From assembly GCF_012489685.1 (NCBI RefSeq), contig NC_080042.1, positions 33,237,158-33,301,157 on the forward strand: 64,000 bases of DNA. The letters are read 5' to 3'. The position numbers were made by a program, and so were the translations under genes. Positions 33,379-44,512 of this stretch are shown here, in pieces; the first letter of the stretch is position 1, and each line of letters begins with the position of its first letter. The notes under the pieces are model-generated. The model saw nothing but the letters and a program-made list of their open reading frames with translations. It did not search any database and had not been told where the DNA came from. This stretch comes from Lotus japonicus (Eukaryota > Streptophyta > Magnoliopsida > Fabales > Fabaceae).

Positions 33379-35237
33379 ATGTCTGAAGCATTAGGGAAGC
33401 ACGATTTTGTCAAGGCCATGGTTGAAAGAACTCCACTTGGTGTGAAATGCATGGGCCTCAAGAGTGGTTCATCAGATTCAAAGTAGATGTTTGTGAAGAA
33501 GAAGACCAAGACCCCGGCAAGAAAGGTGTATCAGTCTCAGGCTCGTGATAATACTCCCTCAAATGCTCCTATTATTGAGGATGTCACAGATGAAGAAGAG
33601 CTTTCTGCTGAAACCTTTCCCATTGGTTCCAATCAAGATGTTGTGCCCGATGTTAGGGCTTCTGTACCTGAAGATATCCCTGATCAAGAAACTTCTGGGA
33701 AGGAATCCACTGCTCGTGAAGATTCAAGTGTACCCACTCATTCTCATGGTTCTTCTTCTCCTTCGAAAAAGGATGAACCAGTGCATGTGTCCATTGATGA
33801 TTCTCAGTCCAAGGAATCAAGTCAGGCTCCTGTTTCTGTTCAGAACATCTCTGATGATGACTCTGATGATGTTCCTTTAACTGCTTCTCTGCCTGATAGT
33901 GTTGCTGCCAGGATTAAGAGAAAACGATGGGTTCCTGATGTTGAAGAATCTCCTGCTCCAAAGAAGAAGACCAAGTCCACTCCAACAACTTCCAAGTCTA
34001 AGCAAAAAGATGTGAAGGGAAAAAGTAAGCAACAGGAAGTTAAATCCAAGAGTGTCAAGAAGAAGAAGGTTCCAGTAAGCAACAGGAATCTGGGTCAGAT
34101 GTTGAGGGGGATGTCGAGGACATCTTGCCTTCTGAGAAGAAGAAGTATGCAGGCAAACGCATTCCTCAGAGTGTCCTTGTTGTTCCTATTGATAATGTGT
34201 CCTTTCATGCCGAAGGTAATGTCTAGAAGTGGAAGTATGTGTGTCAACGCAGAGCTGCCAAGGAAAGGGAAGTTGGCTCTGATGTACTTGAGTGCAAGGA
34301 AGTGGTTGCACTTATTGAAAAGGCTGGACTGATGAAGACCATTCTCAAGGTGGGAAGGTGTTATGAAAAATTGGTGAGGGAATTTCTGGTGAATCTGTCT
34401 GTGGAAGTGGGACTTCCTGAAAGTATTGAGTTTAGAAAGGTGTTTGTAAGGGCAAAATGTGTTGAATTCTCCCCTGCTGTGATCAACAAAGCACTTGGTA
34501 GAAGTGTTTTTGAGTTTGTTGATGAGGAGTTGTCCTTGGATGTGATTGCCAAGGAGATTACTGCTGGCCAAGTCAAGAAGTGGCCCATCAAGAAGTTGTT
34601 GTCTACAGGAACACTGAGTGTGAAGTATTCCATCCTTAAACGGATTGGGGCTGTGAATTGGGTTCTTACCCAACATACTTCTGGAGTTTCTGTTGCTCTT
34701 GCCAGATTGATCTACAAAATTGGCACTTCTACTGATTTTGATTTTGGAGCTTTTGTGTTTGAACAGACCTTGAAGCATGCTGACACTTGTGCTGTGAAGC
34801 TACCCATCTCTTTTCCGTCTCTTCTTACAGAGATCATTCTTCAACAGCATCCTCAGATCATCAGGGCTGATGAGGTTGCTTTGCCTAAGGGTGTTCCCAT
34901 TATCCTGGATCAACGATTGTTTATGGAGCCACATGTCCTAGACATTGCTATGTCATTTAGCAGGACTTCTGCCCCTGCTCGTGTGAGTGAATCTAGGACT
35001 AAGGCCATTATTGCTGAATTAATGGTTGCTTCTAAGGCTCTACAGGAGACTATCAGGATCAGCACTACAAGGAAGCTAAAGGTTGATGCTTTGCTTCTCA
35101 AGCTTCAAGAGGAAGAAGGTCACGTGGGTGAGCCAAGTGGTGCTGTTACTGCTCCTCAGGATGATAGCACTGAAGAAGAGGGAGAATCTGAAGAGAGTAT
35201 AGAAGAAACTGAAGGAGACTCCAGTTTTGAAAATTAG
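33379..35237 (+). pseudogene. ORF3 (envelope-like/putative plant transposon protein) of the copia element, broken
   Basis: It starts at MSEALGKHDFVKAMVERTPL. There is a stop at 33484, then an acidic/serine-rich part, a lysine-rich part (KKKTKSTPTTSKSKQKD), a frameshift near 34090 and a stop at 34224. The conserved domain follows from 34239: RCYEKLVREFLVNLSVEVG, VRAKCVEFSPAVINKALGR, KKWPIKKLLSTGTLSVKYS, VNWVLTQHTSGVSVALARLI. The C-terminus is acidic. The YEKLVxEF core and position match ORF3 at 9277-11274, but here the disordered and globular parts are in the opposite order. Function unknown. Confidence 0.8.
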
Positions 35238-35654
35238 TTTGTGTTTCTCGTTCTTTTCTTTTGGCTGTAGTTTGTGCACCCTTTGCCAAATTTGTGTTAA
35301 AAAGGGGGAGTAGATATGTGTAGCTGTGAAAACTCTGTGTTTTGTTTCTTGGTAGCTTTGGTCTGTAATAATTTGAAGACATGTTCAAGACAGAGGCATG
35401 TAATTGACTGGTTGTTTAGCTAATGTATGTCTCTTGATTCATTTGGTGATTAGCTTTTGTTCAAGCTGCTTCTAGTTGGTTAGTTGCTTCAAGTTGCTTC
35501 TGCTGCTGTGTTATGTGTTTCAACTATGTTTTATGAAGAGTGTTAGTTGTTGGTAGGATGCATCATTTAAGGGGGATTTGTGCTACTAAGGGGGAGCTTT
35601 GGTTCTCTTTATTTACTCTCGTTGTTCAGTAAGTTGTTTTCGACAAAATTTGAC

Positions 35655-35666
35655 AAAGGGGGAGAT
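35655..35666 (+). other. Polypurine tract of the copia element
   Basis: AAAGGGGGAGAT directly before the 3' LTR. Similar G-rich purine blocks at about 35300, 35570 and 35600 may be extra copies. Confidence 0.85.
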
Positions 35667-36539
35667 TGTTGTTACTTTGTTGTCTTGCATTTTGTAAAAA
35701 ACAATCGGATATTGAAGCAGATGTCGTGGCATCTGATTCTGTGTTGCTAGGGCATCCGTCCTCTGTTTGGAACGTTACTTGTGGGCCCTTGTAGATTTTA
35801 TGAAGATATATTTTTGTAGTTACTTGAGGAACAAGTAGATGTACTAGAAGGGTTTGATTTGTGGGTTGTTATTTGTTGAAACAATCTTTGATAAAAGATT
35901 GTGTTTCTATCTTCACGTTTGAATTTTGCAACAATATCTTGGAGATTCAATTTTGATTTGTTGCTGCAATCTGTTACTTCAGCCCAAGCAAACCCTATTG
36001 CCTATGCCACCGCTGCTGAAGTCTATAAAAGGACAAAGACCTAAAGCTTGAAGACCACCGAAGCTAATAGAGAGATTAAGTGTTTTAGGATTGTTATTGT
36101 TCTTTGTTCTTTGTTACTTGTGATCATACCTTGCTCACTGATTCTATAAAGCAAGGTTATGATCTGTGTTGTTTGCATCTGCAAACTCTGATTGTTGATT
36201 GTTAGTTACCAGTCACTGAGGCAGTGATTGAGAGAAAGTGAGAGGGGCTCTCATACTTAGGTTGAGATACTAAGTAGAAATACACTGGGTAGATTAGGAA
36301 GTGAACTATGAACTGTGGTGTTCATGAATGTCTGTAATTCCTGAATCTTGAGATAGTGGATTTCCTTTCTTTGGGTGAAAACCCTCCAGACGTAGGTGAA
36401 GTTTGTCACTGAACTGGGTTAACAATTCTTGTGTCTTGTTTACTTGTGTTTTTATTTACTGCTGTTACTGTTAGTCGATTGTTGAACCTGTCATCCCAGC
36501 ATCGTGTAGGACATCTGGTGCAAGGGAACCTAAATTTCA
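35667..36539 (+). repeat. 3' LTR of the copia element
   Basis: Direct copy of 27348-28227, 873 bp, ending AAATTTCA, followed by CTTAG. Confidence 0.92.
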
Positions 36540-37097
36540 CTTAGCTACAACATGCATTTTTAACTCTAGTTTGTCTATGTGCTGAAGTTTGTGTGCCTAA
36601 GAGCTAGAGATATTTATCCATCATTATGCAGTAGGCCATTTTCGCCATCTTTGGTTTGTCATTGTGCTGTTTGTGCGCTGGGATTTATATGTTCATCATT
36701 ATGCTGCAGAAACTTTCTCCAACTAATTTTAAAGGTCCCTCGATTGTTCCTCAGGGATAGGAAATGTCAATTATGGTAGCGGGTGTAATAGTATAGCAAC
36801 AGGGTGATGTAGACTACCTTGTTCTTACTCTGTTGCAGAAGCTTCTTGATCTTATTTTGTCTTGTTTCTTTTCTTTTATCCTGCTCTTTGTTTTTCTGTT
36901 CCTGTACCTCAACTGGGAGAACATGTTCCCAGTACCTCTTTCTTTTATTAATAAATGATCATTTTGTTGTAAAAAAAAATGTTTTAGATTTAGTACCATT
37001 TCCTTGTTTTGTCAATTTACTGACATATTGATGAATGCTTTGATTTAAGCTTGAATATGCTTTTAAATTGGGGATTCATTGCTACTAATTGGTTTCT

Positions 37098-37500
37098 TAT
37101 TGTGTTTGTGTTAGAAACATGGATATGCCTGAAAATAGGAAATGGATGGATAATAGATTGGATTGTGATAAGCATGTGATTGAAGAATTCCTATAAATTT
37201 ATTAGCGAGGGAATTAGTGACGGAATTGAAATAAAAATGTCAGGTAGTTAGCGATGGACACATCCGTCACAAACAACGACAAATTTCTATTTTCCATCTT
37301 AAACAGCGACGGATAGTTATGTTCCGCCGTAAATAGCGACGGACTGTCCCGTCGCAATTAGCGACGGGTTCATGGGATAATCCAGCAAACGGTTTAGCGA
37401 CGAAAATATATAAATTAGCGACGGAAAACTTCCGTCGCTATCAACGACGAATTTTAGCGACGGATTTTGTCCCTCGCTAATTTGCTTTTTTTTAGTAGTG
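37098..37500 (+). mobile_element. Internally deleted CACTA (En/Spm) transposon remnant
   Basis: The right end reads CTTTTTTTTAGTAGTG, i.e. CACTACTAAAAAAAAG on the other strand, a CACTA terminus. From 37199 to 37490 there are many copies in both orientations of TTAGCGACGGA / TCCGTCGCTAA, typical CACTA subterminal repeats. Just upstream, after an acceptor-like TTTGTGTTAG, the plus strand reads MDMPENRKWMDNRLD. This resembles the start of the transposase-associated domain of CACTA elements. The coding part then jumps into the terminal repeats, so most of the transposase is deleted. The left terminus was not found. Confidence 0.75.
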
Positions 37501-38202
37501 TTTATCAACATTGCTGCTTGAAGGAGAGAAAACTTATTTGACTGACGACATGTCTTCATACAATAATTGTGACAGCCAATATGATATCCACACACCAGAG
37601 TTTTTAAACACAATACACTCTTTCGGTTTGTCTAATCAATAATTAAGGTTAAAAATTGGTGGTTCAATAATGCTTCTAAGAAACATAGACAATCAGCTAA
37701 AATGTGTAATGATACACGTTTGATTATTACTCGAATGAGGACATATGTTTGGAAGCAAATGTTATATCTAGAGCAAATGCCAAACAAAGAGTGTCTGTAC
37801 CAAGATTAACATTAACTTCATCAGATAGTAGAATTCCTTTTAAATTTCAAAGTACACAATTTCCTAAAGCATTCTCTTTTTCCATGACAATAAACAAAAG
37901 TTAAGGACAATCATTAAAAAAAGTGGGGTTATATTTTCCAAATAAGTGTTTTCACATGACCAATTATATGTAGCATTCTCCAGAGCCACGCACCGTAAAG
38001 ATTAAAAATCTCTATTTGCGATAGGGATGACAACAATATTCATAGAACTTCAAATGTAGTTTACATATAAGTCTTTCACAATTTTATCTGAAGAAGATCT
38101 TTTTACAGGAAATGTGCAATGATACACTCTCAGCTTTATTCTCAATGTAATTAATTCAATTGCAAAAAACTTTCAGTGGCTATTTTTAGCAAATATATGT
38201 TA
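37501..38202. other. Intergenic, nothing recognised
   Basis: 700 bp of AT-rich DNA between the CACTA end and the Stowaway MITE. No ORF, RNA gene or repeat structure was supported. Confidence 0.6.
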
Positions 38203-38725
38203 CCCCCTCCGTTCCTTTTTAAGTGTCATTCTAGCAAAAAGCTCTCCAACCAAGATAGTGGGTTATTGGAGGTTTTTTTCCCATTCTACCCTCTCATATC
38301 CTAATCATGAAGTTATGAAGTTTTCCAACTAAAATAGTGGATAATTAATTTTTTGTTCCACTCTCTCTCATATCATTAAAACATGTACTCCCTCCCATTC
38401 TTTTAATCAAAACTTAAGACCTCCCTCCAATTCTAGTGGTAATTCTAATGTTTGTTACTCCTTTTTATAGAATTTTAACTCATCTACTTTGACAGAATTT
38501 AATGTTAGCATCTTTTCCTATGTAAACTTTGAAAACTTTTTTGGGTACTCTAATTGGAATTTATGTAGTGGGAATTTATGTAGTGGAAATTGATGTAGTG
38601 GGAATGTAATTTCCACTTACTAATAAGGGTATAATTGACAAAATGAGGCTTAAAATATCAAAGTGACAGTTAAATAGGAACAAAATTTTGTTGCTAGAAT
38701 GACACTTAAAAAGGAACAAAGGGAG
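38203..38725. mobile_element. Stowaway-type (Tc1/mariner) MITE
   Basis: The terminal inverted repeats are CCCCCTCCGTTCCTTTTTAA and the matching AAAAAGGAACAAAGGGAG at the right. They extend into TGTCATTCTAGCAA / TTGCTAGAATGACA. TA flanks both ends (38201-38202, 38726-38727). At 523 bp it is longer than usual; a second CTCCCTCC motif at 38391 suggests a nested related copy. Confidence 0.82.
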
Positions 38726-38727
38726 TA

Positions 38728-38989
38728 CTTTAACTCCATGCAATAAATTATTCAATAGATATAAAAATACCATCAATTGAGCATTTAGGGAAAAATATAC
38801 AAAAGATAAAAATAAAATGGCAACTAAAAAAAAAACTATAAGTATAGAAAAAATTACAAATTTTTTATTTCAGATATCTAAAATTAATTTAGTTCGTTTA
38901 ATCCATAAAATATCTCTAAAAAACAAACAAGTTAAAAGAAACACACAAAAATGAATATCCCTCGTGCATCGCACGGGTAAAAGTACTAG
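38728..38989 (+). mobile_element. Helitron 3' end (plus orientation)
   Basis: The element ends CTAG (38986-38989) before a T. A hairpin CCCTCGTGCATCGCACGGG (38959-38977) lies about 8 bp upstream, the classic Helitron terminus. The left end (TC) was not found. A related terminus lies in the opposite orientation at 54556. Confidence 0.75.
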
Positions 38990-39097
38990 TAATTTATATT
39001 GTTGTAGAGTAAAAGATTAGTGGTGTGTTTTTTCTTTTGTTTGAGTGAAACAATATTTAATGTGCCCTATGAAATTCCATAACATATAATATTTAAG

Positions 39098-39416
39098 TGG
39101 ACTGGGCGAGACCCCAGAGGCCCTCGCCCAGGGATGCTCGCCTAAAGGCGATGCACAAGCCAAAGGTCTGGGCCTCCTCCGAGAGGCCCAACCGGCCCAC
39201 TAAGGACGGTTAGATACGCCAGGCCCAACCCCAAGCCTATAAATAGGGGCGGTTACCAATTGCAAGGGACTTTTAGCTAATTTCATGAATAGCAAACTCG
39301 AGATTCAGTTACACTCTCTCTCTAAGCAGTTACAGTCTCTCTCTCTATATATTCTCTCATTGCAATCCTCTCACTCTAGGTACTATATACCTTCTTTCTA
39401 TTTTCTTGGCGGAACT
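39098..39416 (+). repeat. 5' LTR of the Tat/Retand-like element
   Basis: 319 bp. Starts TGGACTGGGCGAGACCCC, with a GC-rich palindromic first part (GGCGAG/CTCGCC). CCTATAAATAGGGG near 39235 is a strong TATA box. A CT-rich stretch follows. Confidence 0.88.
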
Positions 39417-39418
39417 TT

Positions 39419-39438
39419 TGGCGTCGTCTGTGGGGATC
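39419..39438 (+). other. Primer-binding site of the Tat/Retand-like element
   Basis: TGGCGTCGTCTGTGGGGATC lies two bases after the LTR, a gypsy-type PBS beginning TGGCG. tRNA not assigned. Confidence 0.75.
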
Positions 39439-39561
39439 GGTAGATTTCGATTCCCAGACTACGTGGATTGCTGTTTTTAGTTGAGAAAAGTTCGAAATTC
39501 TGTGCAATTTCCTCTGATTTTCGTGATTTTGGTTGAATTTCTGGTTCGCGGTTGAAATCCG

Positions 39562-40926
39562 ATGGAGACTCGCCATCGTCGACGTAGCGAAACATTGGAG
39601 CAGCGGCGCGATTCACCACCGCGTCGCGTGAGGGGAAGGTCGTGTCGTGAGGAGGTTCGTCGCGAACAACCTGAGCAACCTGCCTCTCCTCCGCCTCCGC
39701 CGCCTCCTCTTCCTCCCTCTCCGACACCTCCATTACCTACTACACCGTCCTCACCTTCGCAGCAAGGATCTCCAGCACACTCACCGGAGGCCTCGGGAGG
39801 CGGATCGCCATTACCTCAAGCTCCTATCACTCAAAGAGACTGGAGGCGTTTGATCCGCAACGTTGACAACATACGACAGCGGAGTGACTACTTGCAGGAC
39901 CAATTGGACTACTATCACCTTGAGCAACAGGACGAGGGAGAACGGGAGGCGGAGGCTGTAGTGGAGTTTGAGCCATTCTCGGCGACGGTATGGGATGTAG
40001 CAATTCCCGATAACATGAAGAATCTTGTTCTGGAGATGTACAACAGAAAGACGGATCCGAAGGATCATCTGCTCTACTTCAACACGAAGAGGGTGATAAG
40101 TGCAGCTTCTGATGCGGTGAAGCGCATAATGTTCCCTTCAACTTTCAAAGGCACGACGATGGCTTGGTTCACGACTTTGCCTCGCGGATCTATCACGAAC
40201 TTCAGCGATTTCTCGTTGAAGTTCCTTGTTCAGTTCTCTGCAAGCAAGATCAAGCAGGTCACGATTGATGATCTGTATAATGTTCGCCAGTTAGAGCGAG
40301 AAACATGGAAGTAGTATGTGAAGCGGTACAGTGCATCATCTGTCAAGATCGAGGAGTCGGAGCCGCAAGCCTGTGCGCGCCTTTAAGAATGGACTGCTGC
40401 CAGGGAGGCTGAATAGCAAGCTAAGTCGGAAGCTAGCTCGTTCGATGGCACAAGTCCGCGCTCGGGCGAACACTTATATCCTAGATGAGGAAGACAATGC
40501 GTTCAAAAGGAGGCGTGCGAAAGTGGAAAAAGATGGCTGTCAGAAGGATATATCGCCAGCAAACATGCAAGGTCAGGAGAAAGGAGAAAGTAGCAAGCGA
40601 AGGGATAAGAAAATCAAGCCATCAGAGAAGCTTGCGAAGGAACAACTCTATCCGAAGAAGGAAAACTTTGAGCGCCGACGCCCGTGGCAACAAACTGATT
40701 CTCACCAGAGAGAGAGGTCAAGCAAAGACCTGAGCGCGCATTTGACAGAACTGCTTCGGGAGGTAAAGGCAACGCACGCAGTCGAAGAAGGCGAGAGAGA
40801 AGTTAACCCGCCGATGGTGGCAATAGACAAAACCAAGTGGTGCGAGTATCATCGCTCGGCGGGCCATGACACTCGTGGCTGCTTTACGTTGAAAAGTGAG
40901 ATTGAGAGGCTGATCAGGTCAGGACG
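39562..40926 (+). pseudogene. gag: Broken gag of the Tat/Retand-like element
   Basis: The frame starts METRHRRRSETLEQRRDS. A basic then proline-rich N-terminus is followed by the gag core: FSATVWDVAIPDNMKNLVLE, PKDHLLYFNTKRVISAASDA, AWFTTLPRGSITNFSDFSLK. A stop at 40312 and a frameshift split it. The C-terminal part (from 40331, another frame) ends with the lineage-typical WCEYHRSAGHDTRGCFTLKS segment. At 40927 the reading changes abruptly into the end of an Athila LTR. Confidence 0.85.
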
Positions 40927-41226
40927 CCGGAGATATTTGTGCACTTGCAGATTGACCAACAATAGGTGTCACGAGATTGAGATTTTGGAAGGCGTTCAGG
41001 ATCAGCGGAGTTTCAAGGGCTAGGATCACAGCGGCGCGAGAAGACAGGGACGGTGGATCAGTGAAAGGTACGAGGGACCAAAAAGAAAACCAAGAAATCC
41101 AAAAAGCCCAAATCTGGCGAGACCATCGTTCCCCGCCAAGACCCGGTGAGTAGGAGCGCCTCGAGTCCAGAAGGCAGGGTGAGGGCACCGTCCGCTCCTG
41201 AGGAGTCCAACGCTAGTCAACCTGCG
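40927..41226 (+). repeat. 300-bp chimeric segment, copy 1
   Basis: Thirty-five bases of Athila LTR end (to ACCAACA at 40961) are followed by 265 bp of Tat-element sequence ending ACCTGCG. The same segment occurs at 44478-44777, offset 3551 bp. The Tat part joins a piece like 46665-46750 to the N-terminal coding part of the extra ORF (sense orientation). Confidence 0.85.
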
Positions 41227-43193
41227 TGATGACCCAGATTTAGTAGTGTTTTTATGGTCATTTGTAGTGGTTTCTATTGGCCTACTCTGCATAAGGATAG
41301 TAGAGCTTTTGTTGAGAGTTGTGATAGGTGTCAGCGGACTGGTAACATCTCAAGGAGAAATGAGATGCCCCTAAAAAATATTTTGGAAATTGAGTTGTTT
41401 GATGTTTGGGGCATCGATTTCATGGGACCCTTCCCACTTTCTTTTGGTTGCCAATATATTATGGTGGCTGTTGACTATGTTTCTAAGTGGGTTGAAGCCG
41501 CTGCACTCTCAACAAATGACTCTAAAGTGGTGGTTTCTTTTCTAAAAAAGAACATTTTCACTAGGTTTGGTGTTCCTAGAGCGATTATAAGTGATGGGGG
41601 TACCCACTTTTGCAACAGAGCTTTCGAGTCTCTCTTGGAAAAATATGGTGTTAAGCATAAAGTGTCTACCCCCTATCACCCTCAAACTAGTGGGCAAGTT
41701 GAGATTTCTAATCGGGAGTTGAAACGTATTCTTGAAAAAGTGGTAGATTCTTCCAGAAGGGATTGGTCAAGGAAACTTGACGATGCCTTATGGGCTTATC
41801 GAACCGCTTTTAAAACTCCGATTGGTACTTCTCTTTTCCACCTAGTTTTTGGGAAAGTGTGTCACTTACCGGTGGAATTAGAACACAAGGCTTATTGGGC
41901 CATAAGGAAATTGAACTTTGATTGGAAAGTTGCTAGCGAGAAGAGACTCTTGCAATTGAATGAGCTTGATGAGTTTCGACTCCGAGCTTATGAGAGTGCT
42001 AGCATCTACAAGGAAAAGACAAAGAAGTGGCATGATAGGAAGATTTTGAATAGGGAATTTGTCTCAGGGCAATTAGTGTTGCTCTTCAATTCTAGATTGA
42101 GGCTATTCCCTGGGAAACTGAAGTCTAGATGGTCTGGACCCTTTGTGGTCAAGAGGGTGTTCCCTCATGGAGCGGTAGAGGTTGAAAACCCAGAGATCAA
42201 GAATACTTTCACTGTGAATGGGCAAAGGTTGAAAGTGTACTTAGGTGGTGAGGTACTGAAGTTAGAAACCATGTTTTTCAAACCTCCAACTTGACAAGGA
42301 GGATAGTCTACCTAAGACTATAACAATGGGCTGCTTGGGAGACAACCCAAGTCTTGTTTTATTCTGCATGTTGGTTGTTGTGTTTTTGCAGGGAATGGGA
42401 GCATGAAGTTAAAAAAAAAAGCGGTTCCGAGGCCTCTGTTATGTTTGGTAAAAGAGGTTATGCATTTTTAGCATATTTTTCCTTTGTAGAGTTTCTTTAG
42501 TTGTTCAATCATGCATCTTTGCATATAGAGTCTTTTATGTCTGGGTTGTTATTTCCCTATACTTTAATGGCATGCTTCTGAGTTTTGTTCTCTCACATGA
42601 TGCTTGTTTTGAACATGTTTTTAAGAGGATACTTTGTGCTATTTTGGGGGAGCGTTTGTATGATGGGAAAGAGAGGATGAGACTTCGATCTTCTAAGTGT
42701 TGTCTTGAGGATAGAGTTGATGTGAGTCCACAAGGGTCCATCTTTGACCCTTCACTAAATAATTTCCCTGAAGGATCCTGACTCACTTGCACTTCTTGGT
42801 TCTGTGTTGAATTCATTCTTTGCATACTCTGAGAGGATTGCATTCTTGAGACTTGTAGGTTTTATTGGACTTCATAGGTTGTACCATGCATTTTTGCCCC
42901 TAGTCGACCCTATTGAGCCTTTTGAAGAGTTCTTTGTTACACTTGTTGTGGGGGCTGGCTGTTTGGTTGGAAAAATGGGGAGTTGTGGTCTTTAAATTGT
43001 TGTGGAGCTAGGTAAAGTTTGACATGTCTCTTGCCCCAAAAAAAAAAAAAACAGAAGATGGAAAAGAAAAAAAAAACTCCTAATCAAGTTGGAGTTAAAA
43101 AAAAGTTGTGAGTTGGGAGTAATTCTTGGAGCTTGAGGGCAAGCTAATCTTAGTGACGCTCCAGGGCGAGCTGTCGTTGAGTATAGTGGTGTG
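41227..43193 (+). mobile_element. Athila-lineage Ty3 remnant: LTR stub, integrase and 3' region
   Basis: TGATGACCCAGATTTAGTAG at 41227 is the first ~45 bp of an Athila LTR. It passes by deletion directly into integrase. The integrase stop at 42292 is followed by about 900 bp of non-coding sequence (Athila elements often carry a downstream region). A short frame at 42572-42781 has no recognised product. The next LTR begins at 43194. Confidence 0.8.
41254..42294 (+). pseudogene. Athila-type integrase fragment
   Basis: The frame is open for about 346 codons but lacks the start of the polyprotein. [20 protein letters not shown] is the end of the zinc domain. [30 protein letters not shown] and [17 protein letters not shown] supply D, D and E. 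The C-terminal part ([51 protein letters not shown]) is diagnostic of Athila. The open frame shows the deletion upstream was recent or neutral; without gag, protease and RT it is non-functional. Confidence 0.92.
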
Positions 43194-44512
43194 ATGACCC
43201 TAGTTTGGTAGTGTTTTTTGGGTCATTTCGTAGTTTATTTTGAGTCATTCTATTGAGTCTCATGTAGTGTTTCATGCATTTCCATGCATTTTTATCTTTA
43301 TTAATGTTGTGCTCGATTTTGGTGATTTTATGGTTTTATGAGGGTTGTTTTTGCATTTTTATAGAGTTTAGGACTTGCATGTGTTTTGACTTGATTTTGT
43401 GAGGACTAAGGTGGTTTAAAGCCCTTTGAATTTCTTGATTTTTTCTCCTTGTCTTGGTCCTTTAGTGCTGCAGCAGGTAACTCATGGAAAAGGAAGGCCA
43501 AGATGCAAAGGAATTGAAGAAAGCATTCAAAGGGGGGTTACAAAGAGCTGAAAAGTCACTAGAAGCGTGTGTCTGGCGCTCAAGCGCCCTTGCCTGGCGC
43601 CTGAGCGCTAGCTGGCCAGAAGGGAATAGTTTGGTTCTGCCTTATGGGCGCTCAAGCGCCGCAGAGCAGCGCTTGAGCGCCCCAGTTCGCACAGATTGTC
43701 TATAAATTGATTTTTTGTCATTTCTTTTGGAACCTTTTGTCATTTTATCATATTTCAATAAGTTAGAAGAGAGGGTTTGAGTTCTGGAGCTTGAGGAACT
43801 TTTCCTAGGCCTTAAGTTCCAGGTTTTATCTTCATCTTCTTGTATGGATTCCATAGCCATGCTTGGCTAAAAACCCCTTTGTTTTGGGTTCTTTGTAAGA
43901 CTTTGGATGTTTTAGCTTTTAATTCCTTTCCTATTCGTAATGTTCCGAGTAAACCCTTGAATCTCACTTCTATGCTTAATCTTTCAAGCTTGAATGCATG
44001 CTAGCTTCTTACTTTTCTATAATCATCACGATAGTTTGTTATAGAATTGGGACTTGTTGTGAGATTACTCCTTCTATATTTGCTGCTAGGAATAGAGGAA
44101 GAGTTGGGGTTGGTTGGCCTGAATTGTATGCTTATTGCTTCTATCAAATGCTTAGGTTATCAAGGAATTGAACCTATCTTTTGGTCAGAAAGGGTTTTCT
44201 TTACGAGGCATCGATAGATGACTATCTAGGCTAGAACTTCAAGGAGAGACTCAGGATTTATTGGATAGGAAGGTTTGCTAAAACTTAATTAGTTGAACAA
44301 GAACCCAAGGAAATCTCATTTCTGAATTTTGGTCACTTTACTACTTGTTCATTTATCTGTTCAATAATCAAAGAAACATTCTATCTTAAAAACTGAATTT
44401 TACTCGCCTTTTAAACTCGAACTTGACTCTTAAACTGAATTCACATTCCAATTCCCTGTGGTTCGATAATTTAAAACCCGGAGATATTTGTGCACTTGCA
44501 GATTGACCAACA
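43194..44512 (+). repeat. Athila LTR (1.32 kb)
   Basis: Starts TGATGACCCTAGTTTGG, ends GATTGACCAACA. It carries palindromic GGCGCTCAAGCGCC-type motifs at 43572-43685 and a TATAAATTGA-like box near 43701. It is not followed by a target duplication but by the second copy of the 300-bp segment. Confidence 0.85.

Larger units (their letters stand above)
27348..36539 (+). mobile_element. Complete copia retrotransposon (SIRE-like clade, with ORF3), 9192 bp
   Basis: The LTRs are 27348-28227 and 35667-36539. The 5-bp duplication CTTAG lies at 27343-27347 and 36540-36544. The order is PBS, gag (broken), protease, integrase, RT, RNase H, ORF3 (broken), polypurine tract. The LTRs differ by several substitutions and small indels (880 against 873 bp), so this insertion is clearly older than the one at 18793. 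The element is structurally complete but could not make Gag. Confidence 0.93.
27259..36996 (+). mobile_element. Polyadenylated retroposed sequence (~500 bp) split by a copia element
   Basis: The 18-bp direct repeat ATGTTTTAGATTTAGTAC occurs at 27259-27276 and 36979-36996. Between the copies, once the copia element and its duplication are removed (27277-27347 plus 36545-36978), is an insert of about 500 bp. It ends TAATAAATGATCATTTTG followed by a run of nine A. A variable-length long target duplication plus a 3' poly-A tail is the mark of LINE-mediated retroposition. I cannot tell whether it is a truncated LINE, a SINE or a processed transcript; no ORF or tRNA-like promoter was recognised. 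Confidence 0.75.
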
